A stretch of 35,743 nucleotides of DNA, from positions 1 through 35,743 of IMG/VR virus record IMGVR_UViG_3300027737_000006. One strand, given 5' to 3'. A model generated the notes under the pieces. That model was not told where the DNA came from, did not search any database, and worked only from the letters and a program-made list of their open reading frames with translations. Shown here piece by piece: positions 1 to 8,179 of this stretch (position 1 is the stretch's first letter; every line of letters starts with the position of its first letter). This DNA comes from a virus. A program made the translations under genes and the position numbers.

Positions 1-2
1 TA

Positions 3-638
3 GAGAAGCACCTCCAGAATATGATATTCAATAAAGACCACTTCTCAATCCAAAAAACTTCCCAATATCCCCCATTCTTCCGAGTTATTCAAAGCGTCTA
101 TAGCCCAATCTTAGGAAATGCATCGCCATATGATTCCGATAAAGAGACGGCCTATACCGCTATCCTAAGCTTAGGTCTGTGGAAAACTGACACCAAGGAG
201 CAAGGAATCAGCATTTGCGCTGTCCTTCAGAAAAAGATAATGGACCCTATGGAGTTGATTAAGCGCCTGAAGTTAATGAAAAAGGACTACCTTAATAAGA
301 CCTTGTCCAACTCTGAGTTCATTAGACCAGCAGACGAACTAATCATTGAGCGACGCAAGAGCGACAAGGGACCATTTGCCCTCTACGGCGAAGTCGATAA
401 CTTTGCCTTCTTCTATCCTGAGTACCACGGTGGGGATACCCTCAATAATCGATTAACGCTAGCTATCCCACTCTTCAAGAAGATTCACTTAGCAGAGCTG
501 CCAGACGATGAAGGTCTTAGAGCAGAAGATAAATACCTGCTTTCAATGATTAGAAGCTTCCCAAGCGCTGAATCATATCCGCTGGTATCTGCGTTATCTC
601 AAGGTGTATTATATGCGAACAGAAGGTGGTTTAAGTGA
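3..638 (+). CDS. Possible C-terminal part of large terminase (5' end outside window)
   Basis: The frame is open from the window edge, so the gene probably begins upstream. The first ATG at 21 has no Shine-Dalgarno in front of it. It lies two to five genes before the portal, where the large terminase usually sits. The last 70 residues resemble the end of a terminase nuclease domain: a run like LNNRLTLAIPLFKK, then an acidic stretch, then RSFPSAESYPLVSALSQ. Terminases commonly show RI..L.P.F..G, then FP....DD.VDALSQ there. The usual aspartates of that last motif are not present (YPLVSALSQ), so the copy is divergent or the resemblance is accidental. No Walker motifs are visible because the ATPase part would be upstream. 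If it is not a terminase fragment, it is an unknown phage protein. The terminase identity is inference. Confidence 0.45.
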   Translation, partial: EKHLQNMIFNKDHFSIQKTSQYPPFFRVIQSVYSPILGNASPYDSDKETAYTAILSLGLWKTDTKEQGISICAVLQKKIMDPMELIKRLKLMKKDYLNKTLSNSEFIRPADELIIERRKSDKGPFALYGEVDNFAFFYPEYHGGDTLNNRLTLAIPLFKKIHLAELPDDEGLRAEDKYLLSMIRSFPSAESYPLVSALSQGVLYANRRWFK

Positions 639-829
639 AGCAAAATTTTGATATAATTATTGCTACCATTATAGGTATTATTCTTATCTCTCTTCCGTTT
701 GTATTTTCATATCTGACGAATGACCGAAAAAATGAAAGGATGGATAAAATTAATGAAAAATATGAACAAAAGTTAAAGGAAATAAAGAAATGTCAATCAA
801 AGGAATGTATCAATGAGCAAATGGATTGA
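635..829 (+). CDS. Small single-span membrane protein, unknown
   Basis: This encodes 64 residues from a GTG start that overlaps the stop of the gene before it (GTGA). A good ribosome site (AGAAGGTGG, 621-629) precedes it. Residues 7-27 form one hydrophobic span, followed by a highly charged helix with coiled-coil character and two cysteines near the end (KKCQSKECINE). An N-terminal span followed by a charged helix is the general plan of inner-membrane spanins and some small holins. The next gene also has an N-terminal span and no lipobox, so a classical spanin pair is not shown. Lysis is a possible role, not a demonstrated one. Confidence 0.6.
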   Translation: MKQNFDIIIATIIGIILISLPFVFSYLTNDRKNERMDKINEKYEQKLKEIKKCQSKECINEQMD

Positions 830-995
830 AACAGGAATGGCTATAATTATTGTTATCATGCTTTTTTTAATGAATAACTTTTACCACGAGATGGATATCA
901 TTCATAAAGAGATATCGAACAACCGTCAAAAGATTGATGAAATTTATGACTACCTTTCCAGCGTCTACGCTGATGCTCTTCCGGAGGATAATTGA
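813..995 (+). CDS. Small single-span membrane protein, unknown
   Basis: This encodes 60 residues and overlaps the preceding gene by 17 bases, with AAAGGA upstream as a ribosome site. Residues 8-22 (GMAIIIVIMLFLMNN) form a hydrophobic span. The rest is an acidic helix rich in Ile and Asp. There is no cysteine, hence no lipobox, so it is not an outer-membrane spanin. Together with the preceding gene it makes two consecutive N-terminal-anchor proteins between the putative terminase and the portal, a place where some phages keep lysis or superinfection-exclusion genes. No family was recognised. Confidence 0.55.
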   Translation: MSKWIETGMAIIIVIMLFLMNNFYHEMDIIHKEISNNRQKIDEIYDYLSSVYADALPEDN

Positions 996-1208
996 ATGAT
1001 GGAAGTTACTCTAAAAGATATGTTCGAACAAATATTAGATAATGAGTATCGATTAGTTATTCTAGAGTACATCTTACAGCAAATAATCGATAAGATGCCA
1101 GACCTTCTTACAGAGGATGAGTTTTCAAAAATAAAGGACAAATCGTTCGCTATCCTTGAGTCGAAATATCCAAAAGCTGGAATTAAGAAGCCCCCCTTCC
1201 TAAACTAG
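996..1208 (+). CDS. Small acidic helical protein, unknown
   Basis: This encodes 70 residues. The stop of the previous gene (TGA, 993-995) directly abuts the ATG. The ribosome site CCGGAGGA lies at 981-988. The product is predicted to be mostly helical, alternating Ile/Leu with Glu/Asp (EYILQQIIDKMPDLLTEDEF), and has a proline-rich end. It has no membrane span or cysteine. It is the last gene before a gap of 62 bases that precedes the portal. I did not recognise a family. Confidence 0.55.
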   Translation: MMEVTLKDMFEQILDNEYRLVILEYILQQIIDKMPDLLTEDEFSKIKDKSFAILESKYPKAGIKKPPFLN

Positions 1209-1270
1209 GGAAATCCCGATAGACTGATACTATTAACTGCCCACCCGTTCGGCATTTATTTGGTCCATGC

Positions 1271-3763
1271 ATGGATGAAATAATGTCATATAACTTTCCA
1301 GAATACCAAGACCCCAATATGCTCCCTCAGAATGAGCAAGATGCTTATTCACCGTACGAATCACCAGAAGACTTTTCCGAAGAAGATTTCAATGCCGCCC
1401 GAACGGGGGAGGTAGAACATCAAAAGTCTGCCTCTGCTGGCGGCACCTTTTATGAAAACTTAGCGTTAAAAATGCAGGACAACGAGCTTGTGGCTATCGG
1501 TGGCGAGCTGATGGAAGATGTCGATAACCAACTTAAAATGAAAGAAGAATGGGAATCCTCCATTGCCACAGCTGAGAAGTATCTAGGCCGCAAGATTGAA
1601 GAACCACAAAACGAAGAGGGTCGAGAATGGCGTTCAACCGTTTATGACACCACGCTGTCAACCGCTGTCTATCGAATCTATTCTGTCTATAAGCGAGAAC
1701 TCTTCCCCCCTAGCGGCCCCTGCAAATCTGAGATAGAAGGGATTGCCACCAAGGAAATCAACGAAAAGGGTGAGCGTCGAAAGATGTTCGCCAACTATGC
1801 CTTAACGGTAGAGGACAAAGGCTACTACCCTGACTCCGATGACATGTTATTCACCATCATCTTTACTGGTTCAGCTTTCAGGAAGGTCTTCATGGACCCG
1901 ATGACCGGGAAGCCAAAAGCAAGGTTCATTAAACCCCAAGACTTTATCTGTGATTTGAATTGCACCTCTTTGCTGGAATCTCAAAGCTTAGGGTACCGCT
2001 ATAAAGAAAGTAAGCGTGATATTCTTCAGCTTCAAGAACTAGGGAAGTACGTTAAGTTTGACTTAGGAATGCCTGCTGATTCTGATACGACTGAATCCGT
2101 TATTGATAAAACTGCTCGCGAAGAAGAGGGAATTGTCCTTCAGACGATGGAGAACAAAACCTTATTTGAGGTTCATGAACGGCACGTCTATTTAACTAAA
2201 GATAAATTAAGGGATGGTGACCCTCTCGCCACTGATGAAACTAAGCTATATCCTTACAGAATCACAGTGGTTGACCGAAAAGCTGTAGAAATTGTTAGAA
2301 ATTGGAAAGAAGAAGATGAGCTCCGCACCAGAATCCCTAACTTTGTGCATTATAAGTTCTTGCCCGGAATGGATAATTTGTTTGGTGTTGGGATGGCTCA
2401 TTTGGGAGGTTCTAACGCTATAACCTTGACGACTATTTTGCGTCAAATGATTAACAAGTTATCCTTAAATACTTTCCCTGGCGGCATTAAAACAACGACG
2501 GTACGCTCTGAAGATAATCTTAGAGACCCAAGCCCAGGCGAATGGTTAGAAGTAGAAACGGGCGGCCAACCTTTAGGCGAATGTTTTGCTGAGATGCCAT
2601 ACCCTCCCCCAAGCGCTCTCTTTTTTGAAATATTCAAAAGCGTTCAAGAAGGAACATTTACTCAATTAGGGGTGGCTGACACCAATATTCCGGAGAACTC
2701 CAACCAAACGCCAGTCGGAACAACGATGGCAGCGGTTGAAGTAGCTAACCGGATGCAATCCGCTTCTCTTTCGTCGCTTCATACCTCTTTACGCTACGAG
2801 TTTGAGCTGCTCTTTGACTTATGGGCTGAATGCCTGCCGGATGAGCCTTATCCCTTTGCGGTTCCAGGATTCGACGGCGCTATTATGCGCTCAGATTTTG
2901 AAGACCATATTAATACCGTCCCCGTTTCTGACCCAAATGTCTTAACAAGTACTCATAGATTGATGCAGGCGGAAGGGCTTTCGCGTATAGCTGCTGAAAA
3001 CCCAGACCTTTATAGTCAGCGAGAAGTTCAGAAACGTATGCTGGAAGCGATGGGCGTTGAAAATATCGATGAGATATTACCCCCTGAGCCAACTCCTTCA
3101 TCTTCCGATGCAGTCAGTGAAAACATGATGATTCTGCAAGGCGAAGGAATAACCATTACGCCAGAACAAGATGATGAGGCACATAACATCGTTCACAACA
3201 TCTTATTGGAACAAATGGAAGCGGACCCATCCCTACTTCAAATCAATCCGTCAGCCAAATATCAATTGACGCAACATATTCAAAAGCACTCCGCCTCTCA
3301 ATTGGTTAAACAGGCCAGAGCTGAAAATAAATATGCTTTCCCAGATGTAGAGCCAGATGGTTATTTAGATATTCCAGAAATTCAGAATCAATTAAGCATG
3401 ATGAATGCAGAAGAAGGCATTAAACAGAAGGAAGCGGCAGACGCGCAGGCAATGGAAGATAAGCAAAATCAATTATTGCCACAACAAGTGATGTTGGAAG
3501 ATATTAACCAACGCCGTGAAGCCGAACAAATCAGAGCTGAAATGGCTCGTATGAAGATTGAGTTCGAAGAAAGAATGGCCGTGATGAAGATGGAATTTGA
3601 AAAACAAATGAGTGAAAAGAAAATAGAGTCCGAGTCCTTCAGGGAACAACTGAGGTTTGAGGCTGACACAGTTAAGCTAGAAGCAGATAAAGAAATGGCT
3701 CGCGAAAAAAACGAGCATGACTTAACCCTTGAACAAATGAAGCAACATACCCCAGGAGTGTAA
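1271..3763 (+). CDS. Portal protein (head-tail connector)
   Basis: This encodes 830 residues, a usual size for long podovirus portals. As a dodecamer at one capsid vertex, the portal seeds the prohead, docks the terminase and holds the tail. The N-terminus is acidic and disordered (to about residue 60). The core carries family-typical stretches such as IKPQDFICDLNCTSL, VGMAHLGG and a TPVGTTMAAVEVANRM region in the clip/stem half. The last 110 residues are a long charged coiled coil, consistent with a barrel or internal extension. Position before the scaffold and capsid genes supports the call. There is no clear Shine-Dalgarno before 1271. An in-frame ATG at 1283 is an alternative start. Confidence 0.9.
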   Translation: MDEIMSYNFPEYQDPNMLPQNEQDAYSPYESPEDFSEEDFNAARTGEVEHQKSASAGGTFYENLALKMQDNELVAIGGELMEDVDNQLKMKEEWESSIATAEKYLGRKIEEPQNEEGREWRSTVYDTTLSTAVYRIYSVYKRELFPPSGPCKSEIEGIATKEINEKGERRKMFANYALTVEDKGYYPDSDDMLFTIIFTGSAFRKVFMDPMTGKPKARFIKPQDFICDLNCTSLLESQSLGYRYKESKRDILQLQELGKYVKFDLGMPADSDTTESVIDKTAREEEGIVLQTMENKTLFEVHERHVYLTKDKLRDGDPLATDETKLYPYRITVVDRKAVEIVRNWKEEDELRTRIPNFVHYKFLPGMDNLFGVGMAHLGGSNAITLTTILRQMINKLSLNTFPGGIKTTTVRSEDNLRDPSPGEWLEVETGGQPLGECFAEMPYPPPSALFFEIFKSVQEGTFTQLGVADTNIPENSNQTPVGTTMAAVEVANRMQSASLSSLHTSLRYEFELLFDLWAECLPDEPYPFAVPGFDGAIMRSDFEDHINTVPVSDPNVLTSTHRLMQAEGLSRIAAENPDLYSQREVQKRMLEAMGVENIDEILPPEPTPSSSDAVSENMMILQGEGITITPEQDDEAHNIVHNILLEQMEADPSLLQINPSAKYQLTQHIQKHSASQLVKQARAENKYAFPDVEPDGYLDIPEIQNQLSMMNAEEGIKQKEAADAQAMEDKQNQLLPQQVMLEDINQRREAEQIRAEMARMKIEFEERMAVMKMEFEKQMSEKKIESESFREQLRFEADTVKLEADKEMAREKNEHDLTLEQMKQHTPGV

Positions 3764-3766
3764 ATC

Positions 3767-4951
3767 ATGATGATACCAAAAGGCAGAGGAATTCCTCACG
3801 AACTTAAAGTAGGTAAGTCTGGCTATAACGACAGAGACGATGTAATGCGCAACAAAGCGCATCGAGCAATGGATGGAGATTTGAAACAGGTGAGCAAACC
3901 TTATTCTCCTGAAAGCGCATCGAGCCCAGGCAATAGCAAATTGATTCAAGGTTACGCTAAAGGCGGCCACGTTAAAAAAGGTCATAGAATCCCAACGGAT
4001 ATGCATATACCAACGCAGCCTAAGAGTTGCATGCCAAAGAAGACGCCTGTTACTCGCGTTAAAAGACATGGTGGTGTCATGCAAGGCGACCACGGTCCTA
4101 ATCATGGTGGACCCGGTCATGAAGTGGCTGTTCAAGGTTCAAAAGGACCCCATTTAAAACATGGTGGGATGCCTCGTCACAAAAGACATCATGAGCATAT
4201 GTTGCATGAGAGCTTAGGCGGAAGTATTAAGAAAGGACTTAGTAAAGTTGGAAAAGGGCTTAAGACAGCCGCAAAAGTCGTTAAACCTTATGCAAAAGCG
4301 GCTTATAACGCATCTAAACCAATCTTAAGAGAAGTTGCTAAGAAAGGGATTGATTACGGCAGTAAAGCTTTAGGCGCTGCCGCTACGGGAGCTGCAACAG
4401 TTGCAGGCGGACCAGCCGCTGGTGTTGCTGCTGGGTACTTAGCTTCTAAAGCCAGTAAGAAATTGGGCAATTATGCGACTAAGAAAGCTGGATTGAAGCG
4501 TGGCGGTGAACATCATGAGCATCATCATATGGCTCATAAAGGTTTTGGTGGCATGTTAAAAGGAGCCGCAAAAGCTGGCATGGCTGCTGCAAAACCTCAT
4601 TTAAAGGAAGCGGCCAAACAGGGCGTGAAACATTTATCTGAGAGAGCAACCGAAAAAATGAATGGTATGCGTCACGGTGGCCATTATGGAATCGGTGGAA
4701 TGTTAAAGAGCGCTGGAAAAACGGCTTTAAAGAGTGCCGCTAAGCAAGGTATTGAACATATGGCCAGCAAAGCCGCGACTATGCGTCATGGTGGCGATAT
4801 GCATCATCATCTTGGTATTGGCGGGATGCTCAAAAGTGCTGGCAAAACGGCATTGAAAGCGGCCGCTAAAGAAGGAGTTCAACATTTAGCAAACAAGGCT
4901 TCTACGATGCGTCATGGTGGTGTAAAAAAAAAGCTAATGGCGGGGATATGA
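3767..4951 (+). CDS. His/Lys/Ala-rich protein with three amphipathic helix repeats
   Basis: This encodes 394 very basic residues, starting 3 bases after the portal stop with CAGGAG (3753-3758). The N-terminal third is rich in Lys, Gly and His with recurring HGG. Residues 150-235 are Ala/Lys helices plus a Gly/Ala hydrophobic stretch (TGAATVAGGPAAGVAAGYLA). Then three copies of one unit, about residues 260-305, 308-343 and 350-385, each run GGMLK, then an Ala/Lys amphipathic helix, then MRHGG. Such helices can bind membranes or nucleic acid. Adenovirus protein VI and core proteins are analogies of plan, not homologues. A similar plan recurs in the gene at 23500-24387. The stop overlaps the start of the lipase-like gene. 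Function unknown; packaged virion protein is my inference. Confidence 0.75.
   Translation: MMIPKGRGIPHELKVGKSGYNDRDDVMRNKAHRAMDGDLKQVSKPYSPESASSPGNSKLIQGYAKGGHVKKGHRIPTDMHIPTQPKSCMPKKTPVTRVKRHGGVMQGDHGPNHGGPGHEVAVQGSKGPHLKHGGMPRHKRHHEHMLHESLGGSIKKGLSKVGKGLKTAAKVVKPYAKAAYNASKPILREVAKKGIDYGSKALGAAATGAATVAGGPAAGVAAGYLASKASKKLGNYATKKAGLKRGGEHHEHHHMAHKGFGGMLKGAAKAGMAAAKPHLKEAAKQGVKHLSERATEKMNGMRHGGHYGIGGMLKSAGKTALKSAAKQGIEHMASKAATMRHGGDMHHHLGIGGMLKSAGKTALKAAAKEGVQHLANKASTMRHGGVKKKLMAGI
4544..4921 (+). repeat. Three in-frame repeats encoding amphipathic helices
   Basis: Coding repeats lie at about 4544-4681, 4688-4795 and 4814-4921. The second and third are closest: both encode IGGMLKSAGKTALK, then an Ala/Lys helix ending MRHGG. 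The first is longer and more diverged. They look like tandem duplication inside one gene. Confidence 0.75.
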
Positions 4952-5538
4952 GTTTAGAGTTTGCGAAGGAAGCCTATAGCAAATCTCCAAGAGAGAATGT
5001 TAATGGCTACATGCTAGATAAAAGTCTTTCCAATAAGAAGACTTATACCTATCACAATCCTGAGACAAAACAGACTTATATTGCCCACAGGGGAACAGAC
5101 CCTAAGGATAAGAAGGATTTGAAGAATGATTTCTTAATCACGACAGGTTTGTTAAATAAATACACCTCTAAGCGTGTTAGGAATGCAGAGAAAATAGCCA
5201 AAGGGGCGCAAGATAAGTATGGAACCAACATTGAAAACGTTGGTCATTCTTTAGGCGCTACTATGGCTGAAAAGACTGGAAAGAAATTGAAAGTCGAGAA
5301 CAGTAAGGTAACGGGATATAACCCAGGAATGTCTCCATTAGATATTCCAAAAGGATTGTATAACAAAGCCAAGTCTTATATCGCTCCTAATTCGAAAGAC
5401 AGTCAAAAGATGAAGAATGTCACTAGACATACTACAGGCGTTGACCCTATTTCGATGAGCGGTATGATTCATGCAGGTAAAACCGTTCTGCATAAGCCTA
5501 AGCAATTAAATGTCCATGGATTAAGCAATTTTAGTTAA
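4948..5538 (+). CDS. Lipase-like alpha/beta hydrolase (class 3 lipase type)
   Basis: This encodes 196 residues, with an ATGA overlap to the preceding gene. Class 3 lipase landmarks occur in order: YIAHRGTDP at 44-52 (the HRGT strand, oxyanion region), a D..ND segment after it, GHSLGA at 99-104 with nucleophile Ser101, GYNPG at 123-127, GVDP with Asp166, and NVHG with His190. The Ser-Asp-His order and spacing form a complete potential triad, so the protein may be an active esterase or phospholipase. It is shorter than typical bacterial lipases (about 250 or more residues) and has no signal peptide. Similar compact lipase-like proteins are known in large and polinton-like viruses of eukaryotes. 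Its place in the virion operon suggests it is packaged or acts during entry or release; that is inference. Confidence 0.75.
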   Translation: MSLEFAKEAYSKSPRENVNGYMLDKSLSNKKTYTYHNPETKQTYIAHRGTDPKDKKDLKNDFLITTGLLNKYTSKRVRNAEKIAKGAQDKYGTNIENVGHSLGATMAEKTGKKLKVENSKVTGYNPGMSPLDIPKGLYNKAKSYIAPNSKDSQKMKNVTRHTTGVDPISMSGMIHAGKTVLHKPKQLNVHGLSNFS

Positions 5539-5552
5539 TAAGGGGAAATGAA

Positions 5553-5807
5553 ATGAAAAAATCAGTTAAGAAAGCAGGCGAAGGCCAAGCTGTTTACGAA
5601 CATCAAATGATGGGCGAAAAGAAAGGCTCCAAAGGCGCGCATGCAAATTATGAATCCACGATGCGTGGAGAACATGCAACGCATAAGCCTGCCGTTAAGA
5701 TGTCAAGCTACGCAAAAGGCGGCGTTGGAAAGATTCGTCATGAGCAAGCAACCATGAGCGGTAAACCAAAAGCACCAAAAGCTTTAGGTAAGATTGCTCG
5801 AGGATAA
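5553..5807 (+). CDS. Small basic protein, unknown
   Basis: This encodes 84 residues, with AAGGGGA before the ATG. It is Lys/Gly/His-rich and low in hydrophobic residues. It shares short phrases with the basic gene at 3767, such as YAKGG and HK/RHE segments, and the pattern YE....MRGEH. It may bind DNA or be a virion component made with the head proteins. The next gene starts one base after its stop. No family was recognised. Confidence 0.65.
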   Translation: MKKSVKKAGEGQAVYEHQMMGEKKGSKGAHANYESTMRGEHATHKPAVKMSSYAKGGVGKIRHEQATMSGKPKAPKALGKIARG

Positions 5808-5808
5808 G

Positions 5809-6027
5809 ATGCTCGATTTTTACAAAGACAATCTTTTAAAGAAAATTCAAGCGCGTCGGCAGATTTACGAAGTTCGTTTAGCTGCGGGCGCAATTGATAA
5901 AATTGAAGACTATAAACTGGTTGTGGGTAAAGTGCAGGGCCTCGATGAGGCTACTATTGTTATCCAGAATGCCTATAAAGAACTAATAGCTGGGAGTCAA
6001 AAAAATGAGCGAGTCGAGAAAGTATGA
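5809..6027 (+). CDS. Small helical head-region protein, unknown
   Basis: This encodes 72 residues from ATG 5809, which has CGAGGA about 5 bases upstream. An upstream in-frame TTG at 5794 exists but lies inside the preceding gene and is less likely. The product is a mixed-charge helical protein beginning MLDFYKDNLLKKIQ. Short proteins of this type are common between portal and scaffold genes in related phages, without assigned function. Its end overlaps the GroES-like gene by 23 bases. Confidence 0.65.
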   Translation: MLDFYKDNLLKKIQARRQIYEVRLAAGAIDKIEDYKLVVGKVQGLDEATIVIQNAYKELIAGSQKNERVEKV

Positions 6028-6484
6028 GCATACGGAAGAAGAGTTAATCAAAGCCCAACAGCAGATTGAGAAAGAATTAGGTTTCGAGCCAATCGAAACG
6101 CTTGGATATCATATTGCTGTTTTGATTTATGAGCCTAATAAAAACGCCGAAAAAGATAAAAAATTTACTTATAAAGACCCGACCACAGGCGAAATGAAGA
6201 AATCAATCTTTGAAATGCCTGAAGATTTATCTAAACGCGTCTCCGAAGAAGATAAATGGACTGAATGCGTTGGTCAGGTTATCTATTTAGGAGATGAAGC
6301 CTATAAAACAGGAAAGTTTGCCGATGGAAAAGTAAAACCTTGGTGCAAATTAGGTGACTGGGTAGTATTTCCTCGACACGAAGGTACACTTATTTCTTAT
6401 CGGGATAAGCCTGTCATGCTCATTCCTGATGACCGAGTCATCGCCAGAACCCCAGACCCATCCTATGTATCAAGATTTAAATAA
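6005..6484 (+). CDS. GroES-like co-chaperonin-fold protein
   Basis: This encodes 159 residues. The layout follows the Cpn10 beta-barrel: a first strand IAVLIYEP at 37-44, a long polar loop at about 46-78 where the mobile loop would lie, CVGQVIYLGDEAY at 88-100, VKPWCKLGDWVVF at 110-122 (the KxGD turn is typical), and a closing strand PVMLIPDDRVIART at 136-149. An N-terminal helix of about 30 residues is extra. Phage Cpn10 homologues such as T4 gp31 replace host GroES for folding the capsid protein, and this gene sits directly before the scaffold. It could instead be a virion-associated protein that reuses the fold. I am fairly confident of the fold, less of the function. Confidence 0.65.
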   Translation: MSESRKYEHTEEELIKAQQQIEKELGFEPIETLGYHIAVLIYEPNKNAEKDKKFTYKDPTTGEMKKSIFEMPEDLSKRVSEEDKWTECVGQVIYLGDEAYKTGKFADGKVKPWCKLGDWVVFPRHEGTLISYRDKPVMLIPDDRVIARTPDPSYVSRFK

Positions 6485-6494
6485 GGAGTAGCCT

Positions 6495-7529
6495 ATGCTT
6501 GCAGAAGAGGAATATGTAGAAAACACTCAACCAACAGCTGAGCCTGAATATCAAGAGCCAGAAGTTGAAATCATTGATGACGAACCTGAAGAGGAAGAGA
6601 TAGAAGAGCAAGCCGACGGTAAACTGACTAAAGATGAGGCCAGTCTACTGCAAAAAGATGAAGGTGGTCTCGAAGAGGCTCCTGACCCATTGGAGCTCGC
6701 TAATAAAAAGATTGCAGAGCTTAGAAAGAAGTTAGATAAAACAAATCGTCATTATGGTCAGACCAGAAACCAAGCTGCCGAACTTCAAAGGCAATTGGAG
6801 CAGGCGCAGAGAGACATGAAAGAGCAAGGTAAGATTAATGCTGATACCGTTGAGTCTCATCTTAACCAAAGGATTGCTGAAGCGACTAGGAAATTAAAGG
6901 AAGCTAAAGAGAATGGAGATATTGACGCTGAAACAGATGCGATTACTGAACTGCAGCGAGCAAATATCACTAAATCTAAATTAGAAGACAATAAATGGAA
7001 GCAAAAGCTAAATGACGATGCTGAAGCAGCCGCGATTCAGAATCAACAAGCGCAGCAAAGTGAGACCTCAGAAGAATATGACCCTTATTATCTCAATAAA
7101 GAGAACTTCAATGGCTGGCTAGAGCAGAATGACTATTGGTTAAACCCTCAAAGTCCGCAACATAACCCTATGTTATTTGAAGGGGTCGATAGGTTTCTGA
7201 CCGAATGGAATTCAGCAATTATAGAAAGCGGTCGGGAAGACTATATCGGCTCTGATGAATACAACCAATTGCTGACTCAGCGAGTCAATGAAGCAAATGC
7301 TAAGTTAAATGCTCAAAGAAGGAGACAACCACAAATGAAACCAGTACAACGAGCGGGCGCCCCAGTGCGCGGAAGCGGAAGAGCCCCAGTAAGTAATACG
7401 CCGCTTAAGTTAGAGCGCCGCGAACATGAAATGTTACAGGGTCTTAGGAATCATGGGTTTAAAGTAAAAACAGAAACCTATCTTGCTAAGAAAGAAGCGT
7501 TAGCCAATAAGAGGGGGCCATGGGGATGA
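6495..7529 (+). CDS. Scaffolding protein
   Basis: This encodes 344 residues, with AAGGAG before the ATG. Composition is typical of internal scaffolds: residues 1-60 are extremely acidic (EPEEEEIEEQ), residues 65-175 form a coiled coil, and the C-terminal quarter is basic (NAQRRRQPQMKPVQR, then a Lys-rich helix) as expected for the capsid-contacting end. It sits between portal and capsid genes, the usual place. There is no protease domain, so capsid maturation would not depend on a protease fused here. Its stop overlaps the next start as ATGA. Confidence 0.85.
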   Translation: MLAEEEYVENTQPTAEPEYQEPEVEIIDDEPEEEEIEEQADGKLTKDEASLLQKDEGGLEEAPDPLELANKKIAELRKKLDKTNRHYGQTRNQAAELQRQLEQAQRDMKEQGKINADTVESHLNQRIAEATRKLKEAKENGDIDAETDAITELQRANITKSKLEDNKWKQKLNDDAEAAAIQNQQAQQSETSEEYDPYYLNKENFNGWLEQNDYWLNPQSPQHNPMLFEGVDRFLTEWNSAIIESGREDYIGSDEYNQLLTQRVNEANAKLNAQRRRQPQMKPVQRAGAPVRGSGRAPVSNTPLKLERREHEMLQGLRNHGFKVKTETYLAKKEALANKRGPWG

Positions 7530-8077
7530 GTAAAGTAGCTGAAAAAATGAGAGGCGATAAAGAAGGGCGTGAAACCAGAATGGATGATGCAAGGCGGCTT
7601 CGAGAACGAGAAGCTGAATTGGCGCATGTGCCTCATATGGAGTACAGCAGTCCCATTACCAGATTAGGCAACTTAGCCCCTTCTGGTTGGACGTATGCAT
7701 TCAAGCGTGCTTATATCGGTGAGCGGTATGACGTTTCCAATTGGATGGCTATGGAAGAAGAAGGATGGGAAATGGTGTCAGTTTCAGAACATCCAAAATT
7801 AAGGCTCGCTAAAGGGATGGCTGGGAATGAAACATTCCAGGACTGCTTCTTCTATAAAGGAACCGTGCTTTGCAAAATTCCAACGTCTACCTTGAAGGCT
7901 ATAAAAAATAGCATCAACAAAAAGAACTACGATGAAATGGAAAACTTGAATGCCGTTAAGATAGCGCAAGGGATGAACCCGATTGCTATGAAAGCTGGCC
8001 ACTTCATGCAGCAAACCAAATGGGGAAGTAGTGATGCAGCTTACGAACAGGCGTTTGATTCAAGTGTCACAGAATGA
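7526..8077 (+). CDS. Conserved phage protein between scaffold and capsid genes
   Basis: This encodes 183 residues from ATG 7526, giving an ATGA overlap with the scaffold stop and a well-spaced GAGGGGG at 7511-7517. ATG 7520 is in frame but too close to that site. The N-terminal 45 residues are a charged helix. The core holds FKRAYIGERYDVSNWMAM followed by EEGWEMVSVSEHP, then FKD/YKG and LCKIP. I recall a phage family with the same order (an R.N... segment, GWE.V, then L.K.P) next to scaffold or capsid genes, function unknown. It is the last gene before two terminators, so it closes the first head transcription unit. Confidence 0.7.
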   Translation: MSKVAEKMRGDKEGRETRMDDARRLREREAELAHVPHMEYSSPITRLGNLAPSGWTYAFKRAYIGERYDVSNWMAMEEEGWEMVSVSEHPKLRLAKGMAGNETFQDCFFYKGTVLCKIPTSTLKAIKNSINKKNYDEMENLNAVKIAQGMNPIAMKAGHFMQQTKWGSSDAAYEQAFDSSVTE

Positions 8078-8109
8078 TACAATTGCACGTCAATCTTTAT
8101 AACACATTA

Positions 8110-8144
8110 CCGCTAACAGTCACTATCCTGTTAGCGGGTCTTTT
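8110..8144 (+). terminator. Rho-independent terminator 1
   Basis: A 10-bp perfect stem (CCGCTAACAG at 8110-8119 with CTGTTAGCGG at 8128-8137) has an 8-base loop and is followed by GTCTTTT. It lies 32 bases after the stop of the gene ending at 8077. Confidence 0.85.
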
Positions 8145-8179
8145 GTTATGTGATTCGTCCTTGTTCTCCAACAAGCTGG

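Noticed and set aside
813-995. Outer-membrane spanin
   Set aside because: There is no cysteine and hence no lipobox; the N-terminal span is not a lipoprotein signal.
1209-1270. Promoter or terminator before the portal gene
   Set aside because: No -35/-10 pair with proper spacing and no GC-rich stem with a T-run could be supported in these 62 bases.
3722-4135. 137-residue minus-strand frame over the basic repeat gene
   Set aside because: It overlaps two well-supported plus-strand genes; composition (His, Met, Trp, Ser) is a mirror of Lys/His/Gly codons.
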